DNA of 64,000 nucleotides, taken from the NCBI RefSeq assembly GCF_001660705.2, contig NZ_LYBV02000020.1, forward strand, positions 124,001 through 188,000. Direction: 5' to 3'. This stretch comes from Saccharicrinis aurantiacus. GTDB lineage: Bacteria; Bacteroidota; Bacteroidia; Bacteroidales; Marinilabiliaceae. The translations under genes and the position numbers were made by a program. Shown here piece by piece: positions 36,173 to 45,413 of the stretch; the first letter of the stretch is position 1; the number at the start of each line of letters is the position of its first letter. The notes beneath the pieces were generated by a model. It did not search any database. It saw only the letters and a program-made list of their open reading frames with translations, and was not told where the DNA came from.

Positions 36173-36658
36173 ATGACAGTAACGGAATACAATATAAGTG
36201 TAGAACAGTATGCCGACAGTATTTATCGTTTTGTGTTGAAAAATATAAAAGACACCGAAAAAGCGAAAGATATTGTTCAGGATACCTTTGAGAAGGTGTG
36301 GAAGTCGCATGCCGATGTGGAGGCATCTAAAGCGAAGAGTTATCTTTTTTCCACTGCTTATCATACACTAATTGATTCTGTACGTAGAAATAAATTTAGT
36401 GCCGACTGGGAAAAAAGCGATACAAGCCATATGCAGACTAATAACGATTATTCTGATTTAAACGAAGTATTGCACCGAGCATTAGATCAGTTGCCACCCG
36501 ATCAGAAAAATGTAATTCTGTTGCGCGATTACGAGGGGTATTCGTACAAAGAAATATCGGATATGACGGGTTTAACTGAGGCACAAGTAAAAGTGTACAT
36601 TTTTAGAGGACGAAACTTTTTAAAGAAATATATAGGGAAAATTGAAATGTTAGTTTAA
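36173..36658 (+). CDS. ECF-type RNA polymerase sigma factor
   Basis: 161 residues, normal for ECF sigma factors. Region 2 lies at about 10-78 (YADSIYRFVLKN, AKDIVQDTFEKVWKS, the -10 binding part). Region 4 lies at about 100-155 (LDQLPPDQKNVILLRDYEGYSYKEISDMTG split across its HTH). It heads a set with a membrane protein that looks like its anti-sigma factor, and two outer-membrane proteins. A possible -7 TAAATTTG at 36081-36088 lies 92 bp upstream. Target genes probably include those that follow. Confidence 0.92.
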   Translation: MTVTEYNISVEQYADSIYRFVLKNIKDTEKAKDIVQDTFEKVWKSHADVEASKAKSYLFSTAYHTLIDSVRRNKFSADWEKSDTSHMQTNNDYSDLNEVLHRALDQLPPDQKNVILLRDYEGYSYKEISDMTGLTEAQVKVYIFRGRNFLKKYIGKIEMLV

Positions 36659-36772
36659 ATAATAATTAATGATAAGTTAAAAGCGGTAAACGATTTTTCA
36701 TGATGTATGAAGTTGATAAGTGAGATGAACAAATCTTGATGCTTGATACTTGATACTTGATACTAAAACAAA

Positions 36773-37768
36773 ATGATAACGAAAGAGAATTACGAAATAT
36801 GGATGATTGATCATATGGATGGCAATTTAAGCCAAGCCGATGAACAAGCATTGTTACAGTTCTTAGAAGAGCATCCAGAGCTCAATGAAGATTGTAGCGA
36901 TTTTGATTCGTACACTCTTAAACCCGAGGAGCTTAGTTTCGGAGACAAATTAGCCTTTATTAAAACAGAGGCTGATGAGTTAGAAATTCCGCAAGCGGAT
37001 TATGAGGCTATAAAATTACTTGAGGAAGGAAAAAGTGATGCAAATAATCTATTATTAGATGCGTATAAAAAAACTATAGTTAAGGCCGATACGAATATCA
37101 CTTATCAAGAAAAATTAAAACTAAAAAGAGCAATTGTAATACCATTTGTATCGCAACTAACATTCAGAAGACTAAGCATTGCTGCTTCAATAGTTGTAAT
37201 TTTAAGTATTGGTTTCTTATTCAAAAATGAAACAACTGTTGATGGCCCAATAGCCATGCAAACAGAACTTCCAACTCCTGAGGCCAAAAATGAGACCTCT
37301 ATAATAGATGCCGAAAGCCAAGTTGCAATATCAGAAAACGAAGAGACAGCGCAGATTAACTATAAGATTACTGAAGGCATAGAAAATAGCGAGGAATCCA
37401 ATTCTAAGTATAAACGTACAGAAAACTTATTGGCAAGGATGAATCCGAAAGGTATAACTCCTTTGCAAACCCAGTCGGTTAATGCATATGAGGTTGGGCT
37501 TAATAGTATAATGCCTTTAATGATAAAACAACAGCTTACCGAGCAACAATTTTATGCGCAGTTAAAAAAGCAAGAGCTACAAAGCGAAAGTGACGCTTTA
37601 TCGCGTAAAGCAAATAAAATGGCGAATAGAGCAAAGGTGATTAACTTTTTATCAGGTAATGAAACTACCATTAAAAAATACATTAATAAAGAAGGGCAAC
37701 TGATTGCCTATGAAGTCGAGTCAGAAGGGGGTATGTCTTTCATACGTAAAGTGAAGGGCAGTAATTAA
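36773..37768 (+). CDS. Putative anti-sigma factor, single-pass membrane protein
   Basis: 331 residues. The N-terminal 90 residues (YEIWMIDHMDGNLSQADEQALLQFLEEHPEL divided by a turn) resemble the helical cytosolic domain common in Bacteroidota anti-sigma-like proteins. One transmembrane helix follows at about 133-149 (LSIAASIVVILSIGFLF). The periplasmic part has Gln-rich helices (KQQLTEQQFYAQLKKQELQ) and no known fold. It lies 114 bp after the ECF gene. Zinc-finger anti-sigma motifs (HxxxCxxC) are missing, so the call rests on layout. Confidence 0.7.
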   Translation: MITKENYEIWMIDHMDGNLSQADEQALLQFLEEHPELNEDCSDFDSYTLKPEELSFGDKLAFIKTEADELEIPQADYEAIKLLEEGKSDANNLLLDAYKKTIVKADTNITYQEKLKLKRAIVIPFVSQLTFRRLSIAASIVVILSIGFLFKNETTVDGPIAMQTELPTPEAKNETSIIDAESQVAISENEETAQINYKITEGIENSEESNSKYKRTENLLARMNPKGITPLQTQSVNAYEVGLNSIMPLMIKQQLTEQQFYAQLKKQELQSESDALSRKANKMANRAKVINFLSGNETTIKKYINKEGQLIAYEVESEGGMSFIRKVKGSN

Positions 37769-37919
37769 ACAAATTATTAGTAGCAGACTTAATTTATGCA
37801 GGTCAACTTTTGTTTTGGATAGGATATCATGTCTAAAGTAAAATGTGAGTCAGTCGTAGTTTACAGTGAGCTTACTAAAGTTACCAATGGAGGTATAGAA
37901 TTTTTAAAATGTGAACGTG

Positions 37920-38804
37920 ATGAAAAAAAATATATTATTTGTGATAATGGTGTTACTAAGTATCAACATTATTGCGCAGGAAAAATCAAATAAAACAAAC
38001 ATTGTTATAATTGATGACAATAACGAAACAGTGGTTCTTGGTGTCTCAAAGGCTAAAGTTGAAGTCAATAACGAGAATGATACAATTACCAAAATCACTC
38101 TAGGTCACAAGCGTTTTGATATAATTGAAGGAGATGATAAAACCAAGGTAAATATGGTGCACCTTCCTCGCGAAAAGTTTAAAGGTCATTATGCCGGTGT
38201 TCAGTTAGGATTCTGTAGTTATTTTGGACCTGATTTTAGTAATACAATGCCCGAGGGAGGTGCTTTTATGGAACCCAATAAAGGAAAATCGATGGCCTTT
38301 AGTATTAACTTTTTACAATACAATATTGGCCTACAAAAACATAAAAAGAATATTGGTTTAGTTACTGGTATGGGCTGGACGGTTTATAATTATCGTACCG
38401 ATAACCAATATAAGATTATGCGTAATGAAAGTGGTATTACTGTTGGCGAGCCAATTGCTGAAAAGGTGACCAAAAATAAAATTGTTAGCAATTATATCAA
38501 TATCCCGCTTTTATTAGAAGCACAAATTCCTTCTTCCACCAATCGATCAACAGCCTTTATATCGGCCGGTGTTTATGGTGGTTTTAAAATCGGATCGCAC
38601 ACAAAAACGGTAACCGAGGGTAATAATAAAAGCAAGTCGAAGGAGAATATAAACCTTAATCCTATTCAATACGGAGCTATGGTACAGTTGGGCTATAAGT
38701 TTATAAAATTATATGCCACTTATAATTTCTCTAGTCTGTACGAAAAGAATAAAGGTCCTGAATTATATCCATACAGTATTGGTTTAACGCTAGTTAATTT
38801 CTAA
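37920..38804 (+). CDS. Outer-membrane beta-barrel protein (PorT-like fold), paralogue of the next gene's C-terminus
   Basis: About 294 residues from the ATG at 37920; an in-frame GTG at 37911 is less likely. Signal peptide to about residue 22 (NIIAQEKS). A short N-terminal beta segment (TVVLGVSKAKVEVNNEN) precedes an eight-strand-type barrel: GHYAGVQLGFCSYF, GLVTGMGWTVYNYR, FISAGVYGGFKIGSHTK, MVQLGYKFIKLYATYNF and the end ELYPYSIGLTLVNF. The same strands recur in the following protein, showing gene duplication. 5 bp separate the two genes. Function unknown. Confidence 0.75.
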   Translation: MKKNILFVIMVLLSINIIAQEKSNKTNIVIIDDNNETVVLGVSKAKVEVNNENDTITKITLGHKRFDIIEGDDKTKVNMVHLPREKFKGHYAGVQLGFCSYFGPDFSNTMPEGGAFMEPNKGKSMAFSINFLQYNIGLQKHKKNIGLVTGMGWTVYNYRTDNQYKIMRNESGITVGEPIAEKVTKNKIVSNYINIPLLLEAQIPSSTNRSTAFISAGVYGGFKIGSHTKTVTEGNNKSKSKENINLNPIQYGAMVQLGYKFIKLYATYNFSSLYEKNKGPELYPYSIGLTLVNF

Positions 38805-38809
38805 TAACC

Positions 38810-40348
38810 ATGAAAGTACTTATTTCAATTATAATATTTGCTTGGTGTTCATTAGTAATCGCACAAAACAAGCAAAGCTATTTATCTAGTTACGATAAAT
38901 ACTGGGAACTTTCTGATGGCTTTTATCGAGTGATGGAAAGCGGAAAAGTTGGACTTATTGATTCTGTAGGAGCAATAATCATCCCTACAGAATACAATCA
39001 AGTGTGGAATCTGCAAAGCAATGGTAATGTTAAAGTGCTTAAAGATGGTAAGCTGGGTATTTATAACGTAAGCGGATCTATTGTTGTGCCTACAGAGTAC
39101 GAAATGATATGGGGTTTTAAAGATGGCAAAGCACGCGTACTTCGTAATGGAAAAATAGGATATGTAAATGAGAGTGGCAACGAATTTATTCCATGTGCCT
39201 ACGATCAAATTTGGGAGTTTGAAGAGGGCAGAGCCAAGGTGCTTAAAAATGGAAAAGTTGGTTTTGTAAACTCTCAGGGTACTGAGATTATTCCTGCAGA
39301 GTACCACACTATTTGGGATTTTAACGATGGTAGAGCCAAAGTACTCAAAGATGGTAAAATTGGAATGATTGATATGGATGGCTTCGAAGTGATCCCATGT
39401 AACTTTCAGCAGATATACGATTTTAATGAAGGGCAAGCCAAAGCCGTACTAAACAACGAAATTGTATATATCGATACTAACGGCAACCTTATTGATAAAG
39501 GCGATGTTAAAACCACGAGCATAACCGTTGTAAATACTGACGCAGGAGCTGGTAAAGACGTTAAAAGTGTTGAGATACATCTGTCAGAAGGAGATACCAC
39601 CATTGTTACCTTGTTTGGCAATCAAATGGTAGTTGTTGAAGATGGTGATAAAACAGAAATTAGTATAGGCAAAAATAAGTACAACGAACACAAAAAAGAC
39701 AAAAGCAATCGTAAGTTTAAAGGGCATTATTGGGGCTTAGATTTAGGGCTGAATAGTTACCTAAACGAGAATGGAGAGATGAGTTTGCCTGATGGTTATG
39801 AGTTTCTTGATTTAAACAGTGCCAAGTCCACTGAGGTATCTATCAATTTCTTGCAAGGAAACATTCCGCTTTCGCGAAGAGGCAACATCGGTTTTGTAAC
39901 CGGATTGGGTTTAACTTATAACAATTACAGATACGCCAATGCAACTATTCCTATATATGAGGATGGGATGTTAACATCAGAACCCATTGAAGGAAATTTA
40001 AATAAGAATAAATTAACCACGCTCTATCTCACAGCACCTTTCTTGTTAGAGTATCAGTTTAGCCGTAAAAGCAGAAATGATTTTTATTTATCCGCAGGTC
40101 CAATAGGAGGTTACCGTTTACGCTCGCACACTAAAGTTGTAACCATGGAAGGTGGCAGCAAACAAAAAGACAAAAATAGAAGCAGCTTTGGCTTAGAAGA
40201 TTTTAGATACGGCGCTCAAGTTCGTTTCGGATACCGTTTTCTTAATCTATATGCTACCTATTGGATGAGCCCAATGTTTGATATCAATAAAGGTCCAGAA
40301 TTATATCCTATCTCTGTAGGTTTTGCTTTCTATCCCGGTAGGTGGTAA
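38810..40348 (+). CDS. WG-repeat protein fused to an outer-membrane beta-barrel
   Basis: 512 residues. Signal peptide 1-19 (SLVIAQ). Residues about 30-220 are five WG/KWG beta repeats of about 37 residues each (KVGLIDSVGAIIIPTEY, KLGIYNVSGSIVVPTEY, KIGYVNESGNEFIPCAY, KVGFVNSQGTEIIPAEY, KIGMIDMDGFEVIPCNF). From about 300 to the end comes a barrel like that of the previous gene (GHYWGLDLGLNSYL to ELYPISVGFAFY). The repeats may face the periplasm or the surface and bind a partner. The WG-barrel fusion is unusual. It belongs to the ECF set. Confidence 0.85.
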   Translation: MKVLISIIIFAWCSLVIAQNKQSYLSSYDKYWELSDGFYRVMESGKVGLIDSVGAIIIPTEYNQVWNLQSNGNVKVLKDGKLGIYNVSGSIVVPTEYEMIWGFKDGKARVLRNGKIGYVNESGNEFIPCAYDQIWEFEEGRAKVLKNGKVGFVNSQGTEIIPAEYHTIWDFNDGRAKVLKDGKIGMIDMDGFEVIPCNFQQIYDFNEGQAKAVLNNEIVYIDTNGNLIDKGDVKTTSITVVNTDAGAGKDVKSVEIHLSEGDTTIVTLFGNQMVVVEDGDKTEISIGKNKYNEHKKDKSNRKFKGHYWGLDLGLNSYLNENGEMSLPDGYEFLDLNSAKSTEVSINFLQGNIPLSRRGNIGFVTGLGLTYNNYRYANATIPIYEDGMLTSEPIEGNLNKNKLTTLYLTAPFLLEYQFSRKSRNDFYLSAGPIGGYRLRSHTKVVTMEGGSKQKDKNRSSFGLEDFRYGAQVRFGYRFLNLYATYWMSPMFDINKGPELYPISVGFAFYPGRW

Positions 40349-40392
40349 TATTTTGATTCTGTTAAATATATACGGTGTGTTTTAGTGAATAG

Positions 40393-40436
40393 AAGGACAG
40401 GTCATCGGGATAATACTATCCCGATGACCTGTCCTT
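40393..40436. terminator. 20-bp perfect hairpin after the ECF set
   Basis: The left arm AAGGACAGGTCATCGGGATA (40393-40412) is the exact reverse complement of 40417-40436; the loop is ATAC. The stem is longer than a normal terminator and has no T run, so it may rather be a repeat-derived structure that blocks 3' decay. It is followed by three degenerate direct repeats. Confidence 0.6.
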
Positions 40437-40496
40437 ACCTATCCCGATTGTTTGTCCTTATGTAGTCCGATAATCTGTCCTTACTTAGTCCGATTT
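40429..40496. repeat. Three degenerate direct repeats (TGTCCTTAnnTAGTCCGAT type)
   Basis: Three units in a row: CTGTCCTTACCTATCCCGAT, TTGTCCTTATGTAGTCCGAT and CTGTCCTTACTTAGTCCGAT, spaced 22-24 bp. The first overlaps the right arm of the hairpin, so the hairpin and the repeats derive from one unit. Confidence 0.7.
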
Positions 40497-40507
40497 TATT
40501 GCTTTGG

Positions 40508-40830
40508 TATTACTTCAACCAAATTTTTAAAATACCACCATTTACAATATCAGCATGCTGAATAAAATAGCTGTTTAATACTTTCCCATTCAGCTCCATT
40601 TTATCAATGGTAGTGGCATTGTCGTTTGCCTTTATGGTTTCAATTTTAAAGGTGTTGCCCGAATATAAGGTATCATCTAAAGTAATTTCAATGTTATCAA
40701 AATACGGACTACAAATGGTATAATGTGGCACGGCAGGTGCATCAGGGTATAGTCCCATCATGGCAAATGTTAACCAAGCCGACATGGTTCCTGTATCATC
40801 GTTACCCGGAATTCCGCCTTGCGTATTATG
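40508..40830 (-). pseudogene. GH92 3'-end fragment, duplicate of 45412-45734
   Basis: 323 bp align without gaps to the 3' end of the GH92 gene at 45414-47645 (offset 4904), with only a handful of substitutions. The frame is still open for the last 92-107 codons (MSAWLTFAMMGLYP to GGILKIWLK) but has no start and no catalytic Glu. To the right (40831 on) similarity stops abruptly. A gene of this size could not fold as GH92. Confidence 0.9.
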
Positions 40831-41205
40831 CCACTGCTATCTCTAAGCCATGTTGACTAGTAGGCAATATTGCTCCTAGTTACTTTGTACTGTTAAAAAC
40901 TATCCTCCTGAAATTGTAAATGCTTCATCGAGCATAAAAAACTACTTTCTTGCAAATGCAGATGCTACTCCAAACCTTAAGGAAGTACCATCACGTAATT
41001 ATAAAGGATGCTAAGACCTCACATAGAATAGTATTGCGTATGCATAGGGGGAGTTTTTAACTAACAATAATACACGTATTATTACAATATCAACAAGTCT
41101 GCATTAGAGATATACGAACTGCCATAACCTGAGTTCAGTATATTTTACTTAGTTATCTATATTTTATTTAATATTTGTAACAAATAAGTTATAGTAACGT
41201 ACTTT
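40831..41205. other. Intergenic stretch between the GH92 fragment and the DUF3857 genes
   Basis: No intact gene. On the plus strand 40889-41014 reads like the tail of a protein (VKNYPPEIVNASSSIKNYF ... SRNYKGC, stop) but it has no start, and in-frame stops lie upstream. It may be a remnant of something displaced by the rearrangement. Confidence 0.4.
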
Positions 41206-41238
41206 ATGTTAAATATACTAATTTATAAAACACTTATA

Positions 41239-43152
41239 ATGCCTAAATCAGTTTTAACTGCGCTTGTTTTACTTGTACTATCTGTATGTGTATGTGGGGT
41301 TTCCTTTTCACAGGGGCGTACAGTAAATCGAGACAAATCTGATAAATTTAAAAGAATTTACGATAAAAGTTCTTACGTCGCATCTCAATCAGAATCCGAA
41401 TTTGAATTCGTAATATCCAAAGGTTTATTAACTGTTCATCAAAGAGATAAAATAGATTATATAACCTTAAAGAGTAATGTTGATCTCTACTTCAATAAAT
41501 TTTATAACGATAATATTGATCTAATTGATGGTTCTTTTAAATATACCTGTGGGAAGAAGAAATTTTACAGAAAGGTATTTGGGAATTACGAAATCAGCAA
41601 TGTTTTTTATAGTGATGCTAAGCTTGCTCAATACTCAACAAATTTACTTTTGGAAGGAACTGAGGTTACATTTAGATCGCACTCAGAGTACACCGATCCA
41701 AAGTACTTAACCAAAGTATTTTTTCAGGATGATTCACCAATAGAAGCCCGTACAATTTCGTTTGTAATACCCAATAACGTAGACGTCGAATTATTAGAAA
41801 TGAATTTTGATAATTACAAAATTTCTAAAAAGACGGAAGCTGTATCCAACGGAAAAAAATATACTTATACCTGCCATAAACTTAAAAAACTAAAAACGGA
41901 TCCTAATTCTTTAGGCTTTCTATACTATGCACCTCACTTTGTGGTAGTGACAAAAAGCTATCAACTTTCTGATAGCAAGAAAATTGTCATTCGTAATGTT
42001 GATGATTTGTATAAATGGTATCATTCTCTTACCGAGCAAGTTATTGTTGAAGAGCGCGATCTTGAACTTAAAGTAAGAGAACTCATATCCTCTGTAGAGA
42101 GTGATGAGGAACAAATCAAAGCTATTTATTATTGGGTTCAAGAAAATATAAAATATATAGCATTTGAGGATGGTTTGGCTGGTTTTATACCCGATGAACC
42201 TCAGAACGTATTTGCTAAAAGATATGGAGACTGTAAGGGGATGGCTATTTTAACAAAGCATATGTTAAAAGTTGCCGGTTTTGATGCACGTTTAACATGG
42301 GTTGGAACAAATAAGATTCCCTACAACTATAATACGCCTTCTTTAGCGGTAGATAATCATATGATATGTACGCTAAATCATAATGGTAAGTTTTATGTAC
42401 TTGATGCTACAGAAAAGTATATGGCATTAGGTAATAATGCAGAGCGCATTCAAGGCAAGGAAATGTTAATAGAAGATGGAGATAAGTACATAAGAAGAAT
42501 AGTTGATGTTAATAATGCTATATCTAATCTTATAGAACGAACGGAGACTATAAAGATTATTGATGATAAGTTAATTGGAGAAGGTAAAGTAAGTTATGAA
42601 GGGGAGGCTAAGAAAGATATTCTTTATATATCAACTAATAGTAAAGTAGATGATCAAACTGCTTTATTCAACTATCTTTCAGTAAGCAATTATGCTAACA
42701 ATGATGACGTTATAGTAAATAACTTACCTGAAGTTAACCGTGATGTTACTCTAGAGGTTGACTATACCTATTCTTTAAATAATAAGGTTACTAATTTTGA
42801 TGGTCAGCTATTTATTTCGTGTGACTGGAGGAATTATATTGGAGATGCTATTATTGAAACAGATAGAGAAAGTGACTTCTACTTTGGCAGAAAAGTATAT
42901 AATGTTGTAAATAAAACTATCGAGCTACCAAATAATTATAAGGTTGAATATTTGCCAGAAGCAATTAGTGCTACCATTGATGATATAACTATTCAAATAA
43001 ATTTTAAAGTAGAGAATAATCATATTATTTACAGCAATCACATTTTGGTTCCTCATGGTATCGTAAAAAAGGAATACTTCCAACCTTGGAATCAAACCAT
43101 TAAAAAGATCAATGAATTTTATAACGATCAAATAATCTTATCTAAAAACTAA
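41239..43152 (+). CDS. DUF3857 / transglutaminase-like secreted protein
   Basis: About 637 residues from the ATG at 41239, which gives a clear signal peptide (VLTALVLLVLSVCVC...SFSQ); an ATG at 41206 adds 11 residues. A DUF3857 beta domain (about 75-260, counted from 41206) precedes a transglutaminase-like core with Cys343 in YGDCKGMA, His385 in DNHMICTL and Asp400 in VLDATEKY, so the catalytic triad is complete. A C-terminal DUF3858-like beta domain follows. Such proteins are periplasmic and of uncertain substrate. It is 4 bp from its paralogue downstream. The pair is flanked by GH92-derived direct repeats. Confidence 0.85.
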   Translation: MPKSVLTALVLLVLSVCVCGVSFSQGRTVNRDKSDKFKRIYDKSSYVASQSESEFEFVISKGLLTVHQRDKIDYITLKSNVDLYFNKFYNDNIDLIDGSFKYTCGKKKFYRKVFGNYEISNVFYSDAKLAQYSTNLLLEGTEVTFRSHSEYTDPKYLTKVFFQDDSPIEARTISFVIPNNVDVELLEMNFDNYKISKKTEAVSNGKKYTYTCHKLKKLKTDPNSLGFLYYAPHFVVVTKSYQLSDSKKIVIRNVDDLYKWYHSLTEQVIVEERDLELKVRELISSVESDEEQIKAIYYWVQENIKYIAFEDGLAGFIPDEPQNVFAKRYGDCKGMAILTKHMLKVAGFDARLTWVGTNKIPYNYNTPSLAVDNHMICTLNHNGKFYVLDATEKYMALGNNAERIQGKEMLIEDGDKYIRRIVDVNNAISNLIERTETIKIIDDKLIGEGKVSYEGEAKKDILYISTNSKVDDQTALFNYLSVSNYANNDDVIVNNLPEVNRDVTLEVDYTYSLNNKVTNFDGQLFISCDWRNYIGDAIIETDRESDFYFGRKVYNVVNKTIELPNNYKVEYLPEAISATIDDITIQINFKVENNHIIYSNHILVPHGIVKKEYFQPWNQTIKKINEFYNDQIILSKN

Positions 43153-43156
43153 ATCA

Positions 43157-45313
43157 ATGTTGAATAAACTTAAACTCGTTATCATACTTTGTTTTATAAG
43201 TATCATAAATATATACGCTAATAAAAGAGCTAACGAAATAATGCAGTCAATGTGGTATTCCAATAATTTAGCTTTTTCCGTTACAGAAACCCCAGAAAAA
43301 TGGGAAAATGAATCGGCAATTATTATTGCCAAATACCATCGTCTAGAGTATAAAAAGATTGCTTTATCTAATGAACTGCTCCATAACGATTATTTTCATC
43401 AAAGAATTAAACTTAATGATAAAAATGCGATTAATAAATACGCTGAGTTATCATTTCCCACGGGAAGAATTGGACACGATGTTTATGTTGGATTTAAGGT
43501 TATAAAACCCAATGGTAAAGAGTTTATTGTAGATAATAATGATGCAGTTGAGATTAAAGCCGAGAGCGGTAATAACAAAAAGGGGTATATGAAATTAGCT
43601 ATCCCAAAGCTTGAAGTTGGAGATATCTTAGATTATTATATATGCGACGAATTAACCCTTGTACTAGGAGAGGATACACGTTATTGCATTTCACATTCTT
43701 TTTCCCCAGTTCAATATTGTCTTCATCAAGAGTATCCAATTATTGAACAGCAAATTGAACTTAAGGCACAACGTAGGTGTTCAATAGCACTTCGTTCAAC
43801 CAATGGTGCCCCAGAGTTTAAATTAAAAGTAAATGAGGAAACAGGGGATAACTATTATAGTTTAGTTGATAAAAATAGAGATAAGTTAGACGGTATCAGG
43901 TGGTTTTACCCATATAGAGCCTTGCCTACAATTAAATTTAAAGTAGACTATGTATCTAAAAAATATAGTAAAAAAAAATGGAATGTTTTGTTGGGTAAAC
44001 CAGGGATTGCTAAAAGCAGTATTCTAGAAGATGAATTGATAACCTTTATAAAATCGCCAGTTTACAGCGTACTCAATGTATCAATACCCAGGAAGTATGT
44101 TAAAGAGAATATAGGTAAAAAAGGTTCTGATATAGATAAAGCGAAGTGGGGTTATTATTCTTGGAGACATTATAGGCACGAAAAGGAAGAGGTAAAACTC
44201 ATCTCAAATTATAAAATGGGCAGTTTTTATTTGGATAATGATGTGTCAGAACGATATTATCTTGATTTTATGCATTGCTTTCTTAAGGTAATAAAGGTGC
44301 CACATGAGATTGTTGTTGCAGCAGATAGAGATATAGCTGATGTTGATGAGATAATTCTGGATGATGAAATGCGTTATTTTATTCGGCTTAAAGATGGAGA
44401 TAAGTATTTCTATTTAACTGCAGGTAATAAATATAGTTTTCCGGGGCAATTACCACCAGAGGTTGTTAATACCAAAGCATACATTATTAATCCAGCAGAT
44501 TGGTCTATTAAGAAAGAATTTCTTAATACAGATAGAGATTTCTTAAACACTGAGAATACCAATTTAAGTTTAGCTATAAGCGATGATTTAAAGACCTGTA
44601 AAATTCACAATACCTCTAGTATTGATGGTAATCAAAGACATGCATATCAAAAAGAGTTAATTGATTATTATGATCGAATGGCTGACGAAGAGGCATATTT
44701 TCATATATATAGAAATTTTAAAGGGGCACTTTATTCTGATTTAAAGAAACTTAATAGTTTAAAGGCTTCTTACCTAGATAATAAAGAGACATATGTAAAT
44801 AATAATTTAAAAGATTTGGTTGTTAATATGTATGATTTCTCAATTGATACCGTTAACAGTTTTATCTGTCATCAAACTGGGATTTATGACGATAAGCCTG
44901 AGTTTAAATTTTCTTACAATATGCAAACAGAGGATCTAATACATAAAGTAGGTAGAAACTACATATTAGATGTTGGGAAACTAATTCAGGGGCAAGTGAA
45001 AATTGAGAAAGAAGAATTGAATCGAAAGCAGGATATTTATATGTATTCATCACGAAAATACAATTACACCATTAAAGTTGATTTGCCAGATGGTTATACT
45101 GTCCAGGGGCTCGATAAGCTCAATATTAATGTAGAAAATGACCAAGGTGGTTTTATGAGTACTGCAAGTATTGAATCAGGACAAATAGTAATAAATACCT
45201 CAAAATTTTACAATCAATACTTCTCGAAGGCAGAAACCTGGGATAATTATATTGATTTCCTAAATGCGGCTTATAAATTCACTGAGCAAAAACTACTGAT
45301 CAAGAAGCTATAA
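43157..45313 (+). CDS. DUF3857-domain secreted protein without transglutaminase triad
   Basis: 718 residues, signal peptide to about residue 21 (ISIINIYA). The N-terminal half resembles the DUF3857 domain (HQRIKLNDKNAINKYAELSF, then VGDILDYYICDE). The middle (about 285-400) sits where the transglutaminase core would be, but I find no YGDCKG motif; MHCFLKVIKVPHEIVVAAD may be its degenerate form. The C-terminal part (RKYNYTIKVDLPDGYTV) is like the DUF3858 region. It may be an inactive partner of the preceding enzyme. Confidence 0.75.
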   Translation: MLNKLKLVIILCFISIINIYANKRANEIMQSMWYSNNLAFSVTETPEKWENESAIIIAKYHRLEYKKIALSNELLHNDYFHQRIKLNDKNAINKYAELSFPTGRIGHDVYVGFKVIKPNGKEFIVDNNDAVEIKAESGNNKKGYMKLAIPKLEVGDILDYYICDELTLVLGEDTRYCISHSFSPVQYCLHQEYPIIEQQIELKAQRRCSIALRSTNGAPEFKLKVNEETGDNYYSLVDKNRDKLDGIRWFYPYRALPTIKFKVDYVSKKYSKKKWNVLLGKPGIAKSSILEDELITFIKSPVYSVLNVSIPRKYVKENIGKKGSDIDKAKWGYYSWRHYRHEKEEVKLISNYKMGSFYLDNDVSERYYLDFMHCFLKVIKVPHEIVVAADRDIADVDEIILDDEMRYFIRLKDGDKYFYLTAGNKYSFPGQLPPEVVNTKAYIINPADWSIKKEFLNTDRDFLNTENTNLSLAISDDLKTCKIHNTSSIDGNQRHAYQKELIDYYDRMADEEAYFHIYRNFKGALYSDLKKLNSLKASYLDNKETYVNNNLKDLVVNMYDFSIDTVNSFICHQTGIYDDKPEFKFSYNMQTEDLIHKVGRNYILDVGKLIQGQVKIEKEELNRKQDIYMYSSRKYNYTIKVDLPDGYTVQGLDKLNINVENDQGGFMSTASIESGQIVINTSKFYNQYFSKAETWDNYIDFLNAAYKFTEQKLLIKKL

Positions 45314-45356
45314 TTCTTGGATTCTGGAAAAAATAAAGAGTAAAATATTACAAAAG

Positions 45357-45393
45357 AAACGCTTTCTAATCAAATTAGAGAAAGCGTTTTTTT
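45357..45393. terminator. Bidirectional terminator between convergent genes
   Basis: AAACGCTTTCT / AGAAAGCGTTT (45357-45367, 45379-45389) with an 11-nt loop is followed by a T run on the plus strand and preceded by AAAAG on the other. It serves the DUF3857 pair, and perhaps the N-glycan operon coming from the right. Confidence 0.85.
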
Positions 45394-45413
45394 ATAAACC
45401 TTAATTGATACTA

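Noticed and set aside
38882-39436. 184-codon minus-strand frame
   Set aside because: Antisense shadow of the WG repeats; its repeat pattern mirrors the plus-strand codons.
40429-40496. CRISPR array
   Set aside because: Repeats are contiguous and degenerate, with no spacers of even length and no cas genes.
40889-41014. Coding tail (VKNYPPEIVNASSSIKNYF ... KGC) as a gene
   Set aside because: No start codon, upstream stops and no family match; at most a remnant.
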